Counted from the stretch's first letter, positions 37,727 to 46,970 are shown. The stretch: 64,000 bases of DNA from Methylothermaceae bacteria B42 (GCA_001566965.1 LSNW01000030.1:1-64000), one strand, 5' to 3'. The notes: a model not told the origin generated them from the sequence alone. Numbers and translations: made by a program.

Positions 37727-38968
37727 GTGCCACAGATCTCCCCCAAGCTCTCTTGGGCACTTTATGATTTTGCTAATTCTGCTTTCGCCACAACAGTAAT
37801 GGCGGGGTTTTTCCCATTATTTTTCAAAAAAGTTTGGCACGGAGGGGAAGTGAGTGAAAGCACATTCCAATTAGGTTTGGCCAATGCAGCAACCAGTGCC
37901 TTGATTCTGTTTACCGCACCACTATTGGGCGCCATTGCTGATCTCTCCGGACTGCATAAAACACTGCTGACCTTTTTTGCCCTGTTGGGCATGGTGGCCA
38001 CTGGTTTTCTAGCCGTTCTGGCGCCTGGCATGGCAATTCCGGCCCTTTTGCTATACAGTCTGGGACTGATCGGATTCTCAGGCGCCAATATCTTTTATGA
38101 CGCATTATTGGTGACAGTTGCGGAAAAATCGGACTATGAAAAAGTGTCCAGCTTGGGCTTTGGGTTGGGCTATTTGGGCGGTGGGTTGTTATTTAGTCTA
38201 AATGTTTGGATGACATTGAGCCCCGAAACTTTTGGATTGGAAAACGCCGAGGCAGCCGTTAGGTGGACTTTTGCCAGTGTAGCGTTATGGTGGCTGGTGT
38301 TTTCCCTGCCTTTGTTTTTTGGCGTTCGAGAACCTATCCGCCTCCAGCCTAGGAAGAACTTGATAAAACACGGGTGGCGTCAAGTCATTCAAACCTTGAG
38401 ACATATTCGCCAGCACCGCCCTGCCTTGCTCTTTCTGATAGCCTATTGGTTTTACATCGACGGCGTGGATACTATTGTGCGCATGGCCACCGACTATGGC
38501 ATGGCAATTGGCCTTGACTGGCAGGATCTGATCAAAGCTCTACTGCTGGTGCAATTCATCGGTTTTCCCGCAACCATTGGTTTTGGTTGGATTGGCGCCA
38601 AAATAGGGGCAAAGCGGGCAATTTTCCTCGGACTTGCCATTTATATCGGCGTAATTTTGTTTGCCGCTTCCCTGGATTCAGCCAAGGAATTCTATGCTCT
38701 GGCGGCCATCATTGGGCTGGTGCAAGGGGGCGTGCAAGCGTTAAGCCGTGCCTATTACGCCCATTTGATTCCCAAACAATATGCGGCGGAATTTTTTGGT
38801 TTCTACAATATGCTGGGGAAGTTCGCGGCGGTCATCGGACCCTTTTTGGTCGGCGTTACCAGCTTATGGTTTGACAATCCGAGAGTCGGGATTGTCAGCA
38901 TATTGATTTTATTTTTGATTGGCGCCGCTTTGTTGTTAAAAGTCCCCAATCCAGCCGAAGAACAATAA
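37727..38968 (+). CDS. MFS transporter, UMF1 family
   Basis: A membrane transporter of about 413 residues and 11-12 helices. SWALYDFANSAFATTVMAGFFP at the N-terminus and RATDYGMAIGL-like mid-protein sequence fit the UMF1 (Atg22-like) family, which may export amino acids or other small molecules. I take the GTG at 37727, which has an AGGA ribosome site; a TTG at 37700 is also in frame. Confidence 0.85.
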   Translation: MPQISPKLSWALYDFANSAFATTVMAGFFPLFFKKVWHGGEVSESTFQLGLANAATSALILFTAPLLGAIADLSGLHKTLLTFFALLGMVATGFLAVLAPGMAIPALLLYSLGLIGFSGANIFYDALLVTVAEKSDYEKVSSLGFGLGYLGGGLLFSLNVWMTLSPETFGLENAEAAVRWTFASVALWWLVFSLPLFFGVREPIRLQPRKNLIKHGWRQVIQTLRHIRQHRPALLFLIAYWFYIDGVDTIVRMATDYGMAIGLDWQDLIKALLLVQFIGFPATIGFGWIGAKIGAKRAIFLGLAIYIGVILFAASLDSAKEFYALAAIIGLVQGGVQALSRAYYAHLIPKQYAAEFFGFYNMLGKFAAVIGPFLVGVTSLWFDNPRVGIVSILILFLIGAALLLKVPNPAEEQ

Positions 38969-38979
38969 CCAAGTGAATA

Positions 38980-39408
38980 CTAACCAAACCACCAGACCAA
39001 GACGCCGTAACGCAACCCCTTGCCGAGGGCGATCAAGGCCATGCCAGGCAGCATACGCATTTTAAGCCACCCCGCCGCCAGACACAGTCCATCACCCACC
39101 ACTGGCAACCAGGAAAATAAAAGTGCGAACATGCCATAGCGCCGCAGCCAACTCAAGGCCCGCCGCGAACTCGATGATTTGAACTTTGGATTCAACGGCC
39201 ATCCTTTGCTCGCCAACCAACCTAGCCCCCAGGTAGTCAAAGCGCCCAACGTATTCCCCAAGGTCGCGCTAGCCCATAGCCAACCCGGGGCAATTTGAGA
39301 ATTGGTCAGCATCCAAGCTAGCAAGACTTCCGATCCTCCGGGCGCCACGGTGGAAGAAATGAATGCACTGGCAAACAAACTGCCCAGTTCTAACAATGCA
39401 TCGGCCAT
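38980..39408 (-). CDS. YqaA/DedA-like membrane protein
   Basis: A 142-residue membrane protein. The FASAFISSTVAPGGSEVLL start and ASATLGNTLGALTTWGLG motif are typical of the YqaA branch of the SNARE-associated (DedA-like) superfamily. Members act in membrane homeostasis; the function of YqaA is not established. It is separated from the copper cluster by a terminator. Confidence 0.85.
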   Translation of the reverse strand: MADALLELGSLFASAFISSTVAPGGSEVLLAWMLTNSQIAPGWLWASATLGNTLGALTTWGLGWLASKGWPLNPKFKSSSSRRALSWLRRYGMFALLFSWLPVVGDGLCLAAGWLKMRMLPGMALIALGKGLRYGVLVWWFG

Positions 39409-39414
39409 ACAAAA

Positions 39415-39435
39415 AAGCCCTCAAAATGAGGGCTT
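39415..39435 (-). terminator. Terminator of the copper-protein cluster
   Basis: AAGCCCTC/GAGGGCTT (39415-39422 and 39428-39435), followed on the minus strand by a T-run (39411-39416). Confidence 0.8.
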
Positions 39436-39460
39436 GCGTTGCAATGCGATAGGGTTCGCA

Positions 39461-40306
39461 TCAGGTTTTTTTCGGGGAGCGAATCATTGCAATCAGCGCC
39501 GAAACTAAATCAATCAAATAGCAAACCAACTCCATAATCCGGTCAAAGAAATAGGCGCTGACTTCCTTGCCGCTCATGCCAAATACCCGCTCCCCCAGGA
39601 AGCGGAAAAAATAGGGGGCTCCAAGAATCGCGGCCACGAACCCCAGTACCAGCATCCCTGAAAAAATCGAAGACCGGCCATTGGCAATCGCATCTTGAAT
39701 CGAGGAAACCACTAGACGCCCAAAACCTTGAGATGAATAATCGTCCTTGACCAAAGGATCAGAAATCCCCGGGATACCCGGCAGCACACCGCTGCCTTTA
39801 CCAACAATCAACTGAGCTTTCATGCCCTTTTCAGTGTGCTGGGCGATATCGCAATGCACCAAATAGGTCTTATGCTCCTTGGGAACAATGAAGGTGCCGG
39901 TCACATCGCCGGGGCCTGTCACTTCGATATGGAACATTTCGATGGGGTACAGATCCTCAGGCAACCCGTGGAGCATCCATTGATGACGGACATTGTCATC
40001 GTTGACTAACGTCACCGTCACCCGGGCGCACGGTTTTACCCGCCATTCGTGTTGACTATAACCAAAAATCGTACCGGGATAGTCCTTGGCATATTTGTGT
40101 CCGGCATGCACCGTGATTTTTACGTCTTCAGAAATTTTCCGGCAACCGTCGGGCAGTTTATCGGTATTTTGTCCCATCACCATGCGGCCGCTCATATCCA
40201 TGAGCATTTTTCCGCCGCCATGATTCATCATGGGCATTTCGGCAGCAACCGCCCATTGGCCAACCAGGATCCAAAGACCAATGAATACCTTGAAACAATC
40301 TTTCAT
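39461..40306 (-). CDS. Membrane-anchored cupredoxin-like protein
   Basis: A 281-residue protein with a signal peptide (VFIGLWILVGQWAVA), a His/Met-rich segment (MPMMNHGGGKMLMDMSGRM), a cupredoxin domain with a type-1 copper pattern (NVRHQW, then HCDIAQHTEKGM) and a C-terminal part with one or two hydrophobic segments (GMLVLGFVAAILGAPYF; LVCYLIDLVSALIAM). An electron or copper carrier is inferred. The ATG at 40306 has a GGGGGA ribosome site. It follows the multicopper oxidase gene by 11 bp. Confidence 0.8.
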   Translation of the reverse strand: MKDCFKVFIGLWILVGQWAVAAEMPMMNHGGGKMLMDMSGRMVMGQNTDKLPDGCRKISEDVKITVHAGHKYAKDYPGTIFGYSQHEWRVKPCARVTVTLVNDDNVRHQWMLHGLPEDLYPIEMFHIEVTGPGDVTGTFIVPKEHKTYLVHCDIAQHTEKGMKAQLIVGKGSGVLPGIPGISDPLVKDDYSSQGFGRLVVSSIQDAIANGRSSIFSGMLVLGFVAAILGAPYFFRFLGERVFGMSGKEVSAYFFDRIMELVCYLIDLVSALIAMIRSPKKT

Positions 40307-40317
40307 CGCTCCCCCAA

Positions 40318-42036
40318 TCATCTTTTTAAATTTGGCCAATATCTCAGCAGCACTTGCTGGGCCCGCTTGCTGTTGGTGAACAAAATATAGGCCAAAAGAC
40401 CCAACAACATACCAATGATGAGGTTTTTGACAGGACTTTTGGATGGCTTGATAGTGGTTTTAGCCGCCGCCTGCGCACCTTCGGCACCTTCCGACTCTAC
40501 GTATCCAGGATCCCCTAGGCTATTCCACTCATCAATCCCCTGCCACACCGGTAATTGGCGCTGGTAGAAGGCCTTGGTGAAATACTGGCTGATGTCAATC
40601 CCCTGAATGCGGGGAACGTCATTGGGGTCCAAAAAGGATTTATAGACAATCGCACTGATATTGCCGCCGGGGTTCATGCCATCGCTGGTAATGCCCCGTT
40701 CAACGTGGTCGTGAAATACCCAAATCCCCGGCCCGTAATTATGCAAGCCATCATTGGTGGTATTGAGTTTTAGGTCCACTCGCTGGGCCGGGGCCAAATC
40801 AAAAATATCCCGGGTAATCTGTGCTGATGGATTGTGTTCGATGCCATCGTAATGAGTAATGGTCGCCTTGTGGCCATGGGTATGCACCGCCAGCAATTCA
40901 CCTTGGGCATTCAGTATCCGTATTTTGACATCTTGATTTGGTTCCACAACGATCAGCGATTCCCGCAAGGTGTAAGGGAAAGCCCGGCCATTGAGGAGAA
41001 AATAATCTTCGCTGGCATCGGTCAGGTCATATTCCCGGTTCATGCGCCTGGCAATGAGGCGTGGATCGTTGGCGGACTGGACAATGCTATGCAGTTCCTT
41101 ATCCACTGCCTGGTAGTGCAGGTCATATTCCTGATCAAACTTTGACTTTACCGCCTTCGAGGGGTGGCGCACCTTGCCTGCGCCAATATTAAAAGTCTGC
41201 ACCCAGTTATTACGGCGGTTCTCTTCCACCACAAACATGCCAATCAAACCCATGGCCAGATGGGTATGGGTTTGCACGTGGCAGTGGTAAATCATGGTAC
41301 CGGGCTGACGCGGGGTTATATCATAGACCCGCTGCCCGCCTGGCAATACGAAATCTTCACTGGTCTGAGGCACGCCATCGTTTCCCTCGCCTTTGCCATC
41401 GACAAACGGATGATCAACGCCATGCAAATGAATGGTATGGGGAAAATAATGAGTATTTTCCAACACGATTTTGACCGTATCTCCTTGCTCCACCCGAATC
41501 ACTGGCGAGGGGGTGCGCAATAACGGATTGGCCTCTGTGCTGTGCTCATCCTTGGTGGCCATGCCCCGGGTTTTGGGCGCGAATACCCAAAACGCAGGCC
41601 GAATTCCAGGCGCCACGTCAAAAGTATACACCGGATCTGTGGTATCAGGGGAAGCGCCGTTGATCTCGGCCACTTCCAATTTAATGATGATTTCATCCGG
41701 ATCGCCATCGCCGTCGCGGTCATTTTTTTTGATCACCGAATCGGCGGCTAGCCGGGTCTTCATCAGGGTAGGCATGGACACATTGTTGGTACCCTTGACG
41801 AAGGTTGCGATATCATAGGGATTATCCGGATTACAAACCCGCTCCTCCTGGATTTCAATACCGTCAACAGTCTGAGCATCACGCCACTTTACTGGCGTTC
41901 CCTCAGGGCAAAACGCTTCCGCCTCCCCACGATCTACTTTTATTGAAGAAGGCGGCGGCGTGTAGGCCGCCGCGGATACAGATGAAAAAACAAGCGCCAT
42001 GATGGAAACTGAAGCGCTTAGAAAAAACATTTTCAT
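40318..42036 (-). CDS. Membrane-anchored multicopper oxidase
   Basis: A 572-residue multicopper oxidase. Copper ligands: HTIHLHGVDHPF, MIYHCHVQTHTHLAMGLIG, VHTHGH and GIWVFHDHVERGIT. The order of the ligand motifs differs from a CueO-type three-domain laccase: the HCH motif is in the first half and the last motif lacks Cys (HDHVERG), so the type-1 site may be in the N-terminal domain, as in two-domain enzymes. Signal peptide at the start, one membrane helix near the C-terminus (LIIGMLLGLLAYILF). ATG at 42036 has an AGGAAA site; ATG at 42066 (TAATG overlap) is the alternative. Substrate unknown. Confidence 0.82.
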   Translation of the reverse strand: MKMFFLSASVSIMALVFSSVSAAAYTPPPSSIKVDRGEAEAFCPEGTPVKWRDAQTVDGIEIQEERVCNPDNPYDIATFVKGTNNVSMPTLMKTRLAADSVIKKNDRDGDGDPDEIIIKLEVAEINGASPDTTDPVYTFDVAPGIRPAFWVFAPKTRGMATKDEHSTEANPLLRTPSPVIRVEQGDTVKIVLENTHYFPHTIHLHGVDHPFVDGKGEGNDGVPQTSEDFVLPGGQRVYDITPRQPGTMIYHCHVQTHTHLAMGLIGMFVVEENRRNNWVQTFNIGAGKVRHPSKAVKSKFDQEYDLHYQAVDKELHSIVQSANDPRLIARRMNREYDLTDASEDYFLLNGRAFPYTLRESLIVVEPNQDVKIRILNAQGELLAVHTHGHKATITHYDGIEHNPSAQITRDIFDLAPAQRVDLKLNTTNDGLHNYGPGIWVFHDHVERGITSDGMNPGGNISAIVYKSFLDPNDVPRIQGIDISQYFTKAFYQRQLPVWQGIDEWNSLGDPGYVESEGAEGAQAAAKTTIKPSKSPVKNLIIGMLLGLLAYILFTNSKRAQQVLLRYWPNLKR

Positions 42037-42065
42037 CGATTTTTTCCTGCAATGATTTTTTGTCA

Positions 42066-42635
42066 TTAAAATTTTGCTAGTTTACCAAACAGCGAGTCCA
42101 CCCGCCGGCGAAATCCCGCGCTGGAAAGGTAAAAAATATATAACGCCCCCAATACCAAGACAGTGGCGACGATGATAATACGCGTGTTTACTTTTTCCGC
42201 CACGCCGACAAGCAAAGGAATGTGCTCATCTACCTCTTCAACACCTGCCTTTAACTTGATATGAATATCGTATTTTCCGGGTTCCTTAAAGTCGACAACT
42301 GTATTGAAGTTCCCCGTCTTAAGCTTTTCGGGCGGCTGATAGAATAAGCGCTCGCCGTCACTTTCCCGGGTAACCTCAAACTCGACTTCTATCCCTCTCA
42401 GTGCCCTGGATTCATAATCAATAACCAAATTGGTCGGGCCTAAAGAGGGTAGTCGGGTGCAATACTCCTTATCACCTGTCACCTGAGGCTGGTATGCAGT
42501 AAATCTCACCACGTAGTTGCCTACTTTCAGACGGCAGGCGGTGCCTTCAACACCACTTCCACCGCCATGCGCCATCGCCAATGGCGGTACAATACTCAGG
42601 AAAAGGGTAAATAATAATCGAGTGATCTTGCGCAT
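42066..42635 (-). CDS. Anchored periplasmic protein of the copper cluster, paralog 1
   Basis: A 189-residue protein: signal peptide ending after AMAHGG, a domain with two conserved Cys (TACRL at about 33 and KEYCTRLP at about 59) and the phrase FTAYQPQVTGDK, then one C-terminal helix and a basic tail. Its relative lies just upstream (42943-43560). The His at the new N-terminus, the Cys pair and the C-terminal anchor recall the AmoD/PmoD-type proteins of ammonia and methane oxidisers, but I cannot confirm that. Its stop overlaps a possible start of the oxidase gene. Confidence 0.75.
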   Translation of the reverse strand: MRKITRLLFTLFLSIVPPLAMAHGGGSGVEGTACRLKVGNYVVRFTAYQPQVTGDKEYCTRLPSLGPTNLVIDYESRALRGIEVEFEVTRESDGERLFYQPPEKLKTGNFNTVVDFKEPGKYDIHIKLKAGVEEVDEHIPLLVGVAEKVNTRIIIVATVLVLGALYIFYLSSAGFRRRVDSLFGKLAKF

Positions 42636-42942
42636 AACTCCTCCACTCTTTGCTGTATCTCATTCTATTTCCCGCTTTTACAGCGGGTTCATTGGCAGTC
42701 AGGATAGACGCCAATTAGGACTTTAACACAGCGTCCCGAGAGAAAAAAAGATAACAGCCACATCTCAATAGCGCCGCTAAAATCACAAATTTCTACGAAA
42801 TTCTCTGACCAGGAAGGGCTGCATAATTTTGGTTGCAGCCTGCAAAACCACTCGTTTTATAAAGGTAAGGCTGGACAGAAATGGAATGACCACTTCATCT
42901 CCAGCCTTAACCAACTTTCATGGCAATCTTTGTTTAAAAATA
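42636..42942. other. Spacer inside the copper cluster
   Basis: No gene. Two hairpins: CCCGCT-N5-AGCGGG (42671-42687), and a long-loop pair AAGGCTGGA/TCCAGCCTT at about 42866-42910, which may end the transcript of the upstream paralog. The downstream three genes may therefore have their own promoter here. Confidence 0.5.
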
Positions 42943-43560
42943 CTAGAAGCCTTTCAATTTACCCAAAACCTTATCGACTTGCTGTTTAAATCCAGCGCTG
43001 GTTAGATAAAGAATATAAAGTAACGCAAACAACACCGTACCACCGACTAGCACTGTCCGGAATTGCGCGCCGCTGTCATAACCGACTTTGATGGGAAAGT
43101 GGGTCTCACCCACTTCCTTTCCGTCCGCATCTACCATTTTCAAATGCAACTCGTACATACCTTTTTGATCAAAATCAACAACGGTATCGAGCACGCCGCT
43201 TCTGATCTTCTTTGGGGGAATTTCAGCCAAGACCTTGCCATCCGATGAACGGACCACTTCCACACCCACCATCATTTCCTTGATTCTTTGGTCAACTATT
43301 CTTTTCTTTCCTACAGAGGTAGAACCTTCCTTGGCTTCGTAATCCAACACCAAGTTGGTTCTTCCTAGACCCGGAATATCGGTACAGTACTTTTTATCTC
43401 CGGTCAGATGGGGCTGATAGGCGGAAAACATGAAAGTGAAATCTTCTAAATCCACGCGGCATGACGAACCCATGCCACCGCCTCCGCCACCATCGGCAAA
43501 TGCCAGTGATGAAATCAAACACAAAACCGGAATACTGAAAAAACTGATGAATTTACGCAT
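42943..43560 (-). CDS. Anchored periplasmic protein of the copper cluster, paralog 2
   Basis: A 205-residue relative of the 42066-42635 product. Shared features: signal peptide then a Gly-rich start, SSCRVDLEDF, FSAYQPHLTGDKKYCTDIP, LGRTNLVLDYE, VVDFDQKGMYELHLK, and a C-terminal helix followed by SAGFKQQVDKVLGKLKGF. It differs by a longer insert of charged residues near position 85. ATG at 43560 is chosen for its GGAGGAG ribosome site. Function unknown; copper handling is inferred from neighbours. Confidence 0.75.
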   Translation of the reverse strand: MRKFISFFSIPVLCLISSLAFADGGGGGGMGSSCRVDLEDFTFMFSAYQPHLTGDKKYCTDIPGLGRTNLVLDYEAKEGSTSVGKKRIVDQRIKEMMVGVEVVRSSDGKVLAEIPPKKIRSGVLDTVVDFDQKGMYELHLKMVDADGKEVGETHFPIKVGYDSGAQFRTVLVGGTVLFALLYILYLTSAGFKQQVDKVLGKLKGF

Positions 43561-43754
43561 GACTCCTCCCATACTGTCTGTTTTGTTCGCTTATTGGGTT
43601 CCTATATTGTGCCAGATAAGATACAACAATTGGAACCTTTGAGCACTTTAACACAACCTTATATATAAGATAAATCTTATATCTCAGGAATCCCCAAAGA
43701 TGAACGTAACGGGCTGGTTAAGTAAGACAGAATACAGGGTAGGAAAAGAGGAAG

Positions 43755-43828
43755 TGGCTACGGGTGGACTTGAACCACCGACCCCAGCATTATGAGTGCT
43801 GTGCTCTAACCAGCTGAGCTACGTAGCC
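43755..43828 (-). tRNA. tRNA-Met (elongator, anticodon CAT)
   Basis: A 74-base cloverleaf: GGCTACG/CGTAGCC acceptor, AGCTCAGCTGGTTAGAGC D-arm, CTCATAA anticodon loop, GGTTCAAGTCC T-arm, discriminator A. The 3' CCA is not encoded (CTT follows), unlike tRNA-Arg in this window. Sequence fits elongator Met rather than the Ile-decoding CAT tRNA. Confidence 0.95.
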
Positions 43829-43893
43829 ATTGGAAAGGGTGGTAATTATGAGACTTTTTTAAAAAAAGTCAACACTCAACTTTTTATATTTTA

Positions 43894-44031
43894 CCACCTA
43901 TCACATCTGATGATGGGGTGCGGTAAAGGCTATCAATGGCTAAAAAGGCTGGCCTCTCCAACCTAAATCCAAGGGCTGATTTCGGCCCGGCGCCCCTCCT
44001 TGCCCCTCGACAAAAGCAAATTGCCAGAGGG
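43894..44031. repeat. Dispersed palindromic repeat, copy B
   Basis: About 138 bp. It starts with CCACCTATCA (43894-43903) as copy A (46971-47106) does, and shares the right half with it: CCTAAAT, ATTTCGG-CCCGGC, CCCCT, AAAAGCAAATTG. The left half and the right terminal repeat are degenerate. Noncoding. Confidence 0.7.
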
Positions 44032-44118
44032 TAAGCCTTCCTATTTGTTACACTCCTCACTTGTGTTTGCCATGGGGTTTATCTAAGCTCTCATTAGTTT
44101 TTATCAATAGCGGAAAAA

Positions 44119-45309
44119 ATGATGATAGAAGGGTTTATTGGGCGGGTTCCCGTGTATGACCGGAACTTAGAACTGTTTGCCTATGAACTGAGACCTTGCA
44201 GCACCGATATTTCCAATGCCTATAAACGGGACGAACTCATCAAGCAAGCTTGGGAATCAGTACGTTTAGAGCAAATTACCGGTGGGAGGAAAGGCATTAT
44301 CAACTTACCTGCGGTAATGTTACCCGAAATTTCCCATCTTCCCTGGCCTAAAGATCAAATCATTGTCACGCTGACGGAAAATGACCTAAGCGCCATTCCC
44401 ACAGACAAGCTGGCAACCCTCGCCAAAGAAGGGTTAATGATCGCAATCAATAGCAATCGATTTGACCCAGGCCTTGTTTCTCAACATAACCCCGCGAAAT
44501 TCTGGTGCTTGAATGCTGACGAAGATTTATCTGAACTTGAACTATTCGCTAAAAGCTTACATCAACAAGGCTTTAAACTGCTCGCCCGGAATATCGAAAC
44601 CCGAGAACAATACGATGCCTTGTTCGAAGCCCAGGTGGATTATTTTCAAGGGCGGTATTTTGAGCGCCCCCGAATGATTCACGGTACCCAGATTCCAGCT
44701 AACCGGCTTGCCATTCTGCAATTGATCGCCCGTCTCCAAGATCCCGACATTACCATTGATGAAGTCGAATCCCTGGTTCATCAGGATATGACGTTGAGTT
44801 ACAAACTTTTACGTATGATCAACGCTGCCTTTTTTGGTCTACCCAACAAAGTAGAATCTATTCGCCGGGCAGTGGTTTTCTTAGGACTACAACGGATCAA
44901 GCATTGGGCCATTGTGATTGTGGTAAACGCGATCGATTATAAACCCCGGGAGCTACTTATTTCCGCAGTAGTGCGAGCTCGCACTTGCGAGCAAATGGCC
45001 GCCAGCCTTAAGCGACGGGATTTGGAGCAGTGCTATATCGCAGGACTTTTCTCACTACTCGATGCCATCATGGATGCTCCCATCGAAGAAATTTTAAAAC
45101 ACCTGAATCTGGCCCAAGACATCAATGACGCCTTGCTTTACGGGACAGGCCCAATCGGGGAAATTTTGCAATCTACCCTGGCCCTGGAACAAGGACTTTG
45201 TAATAAAATTCCTGTTCGAGACTTGGACTTGCAATCGGCAATGCATATCTATTTGGAAACCATTGCCTGGGCAGAAGAAATCAGAAAGCAACTACAACAA
45301 GCCGCATAA
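44119..45309 (+). CDS. HDOD-domain signalling protein with degenerate EAL-like domain
   Basis: A 396-residue protein of the YuxH type. Residues about 3-190 resemble an EAL domain (FIGRVPVYDRNLELFAYELR) but lack the E-A-L signature and catalytic acids, so no phosphodiesterase activity is expected. Residues about 195-385 are an HDOD domain (LVHQDMTLSYKLLRMINAAFFGLP, VESIRRAVVFLGLQRIKHW). Such proteins relay signals through protein contacts. The next gene starts 27 bp downstream. Confidence 0.88.
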   Translation: MMIEGFIGRVPVYDRNLELFAYELRPCSTDISNAYKRDELIKQAWESVRLEQITGGRKGIINLPAVMLPEISHLPWPKDQIIVTLTENDLSAIPTDKLATLAKEGLMIAINSNRFDPGLVSQHNPAKFWCLNADEDLSELELFAKSLHQQGFKLLARNIETREQYDALFEAQVDYFQGRYFERPRMIHGTQIPANRLAILQLIARLQDPDITIDEVESLVHQDMTLSYKLLRMINAAFFGLPNKVESIRRAVVFLGLQRIKHWAIVIVVNAIDYKPRELLISAVVRARTCEQMAASLKRRDLEQCYIAGLFSLLDAIMDAPIEEILKHLNLAQDINDALLYGTGPIGEILQSTLALEQGLCNKIPVRDLDLQSAMHIYLETIAWAEEIRKQLQQAA

Positions 45310-45336
45310 AACCAACAACCGTTTAGGAGTTTACCC

Positions 45337-46251
45337 ATGGGAGAGTTATATTTGCTGTCCGCCACCCGAATTCTGGAACGCACCATGCCTGTCATGACCC
45401 GCCGGCTGCTGGTCTATGGCGTGATTACCCTAGGCTGGATTCTGGCTATCCTGATGGGCGCAGGCACATTTTTTGGCCTGGCCTCTTTCGGAGACAATCC
45501 AGGTTTTTGGGGGCAAATGGGCGCTTTTCTGGGGCTTGGCGCCAGTGCTTATGCCATTTACCGCGCCCGGCAATGGTTGTTTTATCATTGTAAGCTTCCC
45601 CACCTGGCAGCCATGGTCAGGAAAATCTGCAATCTGGAATTACCGCCGGGAAAAGCTCAACTTCCATACTTGCAAGAGCTCATTCAACCCCTATTTCCAA
45701 ATCTACAGGAAACGCTTGCGTATTATCGGAAAATCCACCAAGTGGTCACGGAAGCCATTATAAAACATTCGAATTTATCAAAAAAAATTAACGCTTTGCC
45801 CAAGCCCATAGCGCAAACCCTCCAACAAGGACTGCCTTACCTATTGTTCGGTTACTACGATCAAGCAATTTTGGCTTTTGCCTTCAAAGAAGGCCGACTT
45901 TCTGCTTGCCGGGAGGGCGCTAGCGTCTTCGTTGCCAACCAGAAAGCGGTACTAACCTTTTCTATTATTTTATTGACTTTTTTATCGGCCTTTTTTTTAA
46001 TCGCCTTTTGGTTGTTTTTGAAAGTCGTCTTATGGGTTGACACTGCCGTTCCGGCCGATTTCGGCATTTGGAATGTCATCTTTGCCTTGATTCTATCCGG
46101 CTGGATCAAAGCCGCCTTTCTTGACCCCATCATTACTACTGCAACCACGATGAAGTTATTCGATTTAGCGGAAAAACAAAAACTTTCCCAAGAAGTAATG
46201 GAAAAGCTCAGCCAGGAATATCCCTCGCTTTCAGCACTGGAAAATGACTAA
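45337..46251 (+). CDS. Multi-pass membrane protein, unknown function
   Basis: A 304-residue protein with two helices near the N-terminus (about 23-45 and 54-70), a cytoplasmic middle of about 130 residues and three helices at 205-270. No family recognised. A TAGGAG ribosome site precedes ATG 45337. It probably shares a transcript with the HDOD gene. Confidence 0.7.
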   Translation: MGELYLLSATRILERTMPVMTRRLLVYGVITLGWILAILMGAGTFFGLASFGDNPGFWGQMGAFLGLGASAYAIYRARQWLFYHCKLPHLAAMVRKICNLELPPGKAQLPYLQELIQPLFPNLQETLAYYRKIHQVVTEAIIKHSNLSKKINALPKPIAQTLQQGLPYLLFGYYDQAILAFAFKEGRLSACREGASVFVANQKAVLTFSIILLTFLSAFFLIAFWLFLKVVLWVDTAVPADFGIWNVIFALILSGWIKAAFLDPIITTATTMKLFDLAEKQKLSQEVMEKLSQEYPSLSALEND

Positions 46252-46315
46252 ACCATCTGGTTGTTGCTTGGTCTAATTGCTGTTTCAAATGGCGCCGGGG
46301 TCTACCATTTAACTT

Positions 46316-46936
46316 ATGAAACAAAAGGTAATCCGAAACACGGTACGGGCCAGGATTCCCACAGAATATGGGGAATTCATGCTGCATTATTACGAAAACG
46401 ATATCGATCATAAAGAGCACCTGGCCCTGGTTCATGGAGAAGTTTCAAGTCAGGCGGAGGTACCGGTTCGCGTCCATTCTGAATGTCTGACAGGGGATGT
46501 ATTCGGCTCCCATCGTTGTGATTGCGGCGAGCAACTGGACGAAGCATTGCGGATTATTGGCCAATCCCAATGCGGCGTATTGATTTACTTGCGCCAAGAA
46601 GGCCGTGGAATTGGCCTGTTCAAAAAACTGCAAGCTTACAATCTCCAGGACCAGGGCCTGGATACCGTGGATGCTAATTTAAAGCTGGGCCATCAGGCCG
46701 ATGAACGAGACTACCGAATCGCGGCTTTGATTTTGCAGGATTTAGGAGTCAAATCGGTACAGCTTATTACCAACAACCCCAAAAAAATCAAAGATCTGGA
46801 AAAATACGGCATTGATATCACTAGGCGCATCCCCATTGAAGTGGGCCATACCCATGAGAACCTGAGTTACTTAAAAACCAAAGCGGAAAAAATGGCCCAT
46901 TTCCTGCTATTGGGGAAGAACAAGTCTCAGAAATAA
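46316..46936 (+). CDS. ribA: GTP cyclohydrolase II
   Basis: First enzyme of riboflavin synthesis from GTP. The 206-residue chain has the zinc-binding CLTGDVFGSHRCDCGEQL, the IYLRQEGRGIGLFKKL active-site stretch and the VQLITNNPKKI motif. No upstream FMN riboswitch is seen in the short spacer. Confidence 0.96.
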   Translation: MKQKVIRNTVRARIPTEYGEFMLHYYENDIDHKEHLALVHGEVSSQAEVPVRVHSECLTGDVFGSHRCDCGEQLDEALRIIGQSQCGVLIYLRQEGRGIGLFKKLQAYNLQDQGLDTVDANLKLGHQADERDYRIAALILQDLGVKSVQLITNNPKKIKDLEKYGIDITRRIPIEVGHTHENLSYLKTKAEKMAHFLLLGKNKSQK

Positions 46937-46970
46937 TCAAGCATAGCAAGTCTACTTATTCTGCCGCTTG

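Noticed and set aside
43752-43830. tRNA-Met as a pseudogene because CCA is not encoded
   Set aside because: All stems pair and the anticodon loop is normal; CCA can be added after transcription.
46252-46315. FMN riboswitch before ribA
   Set aside because: The spacer is too short (64 bp) for the aptamer and lacks its conserved blocks.
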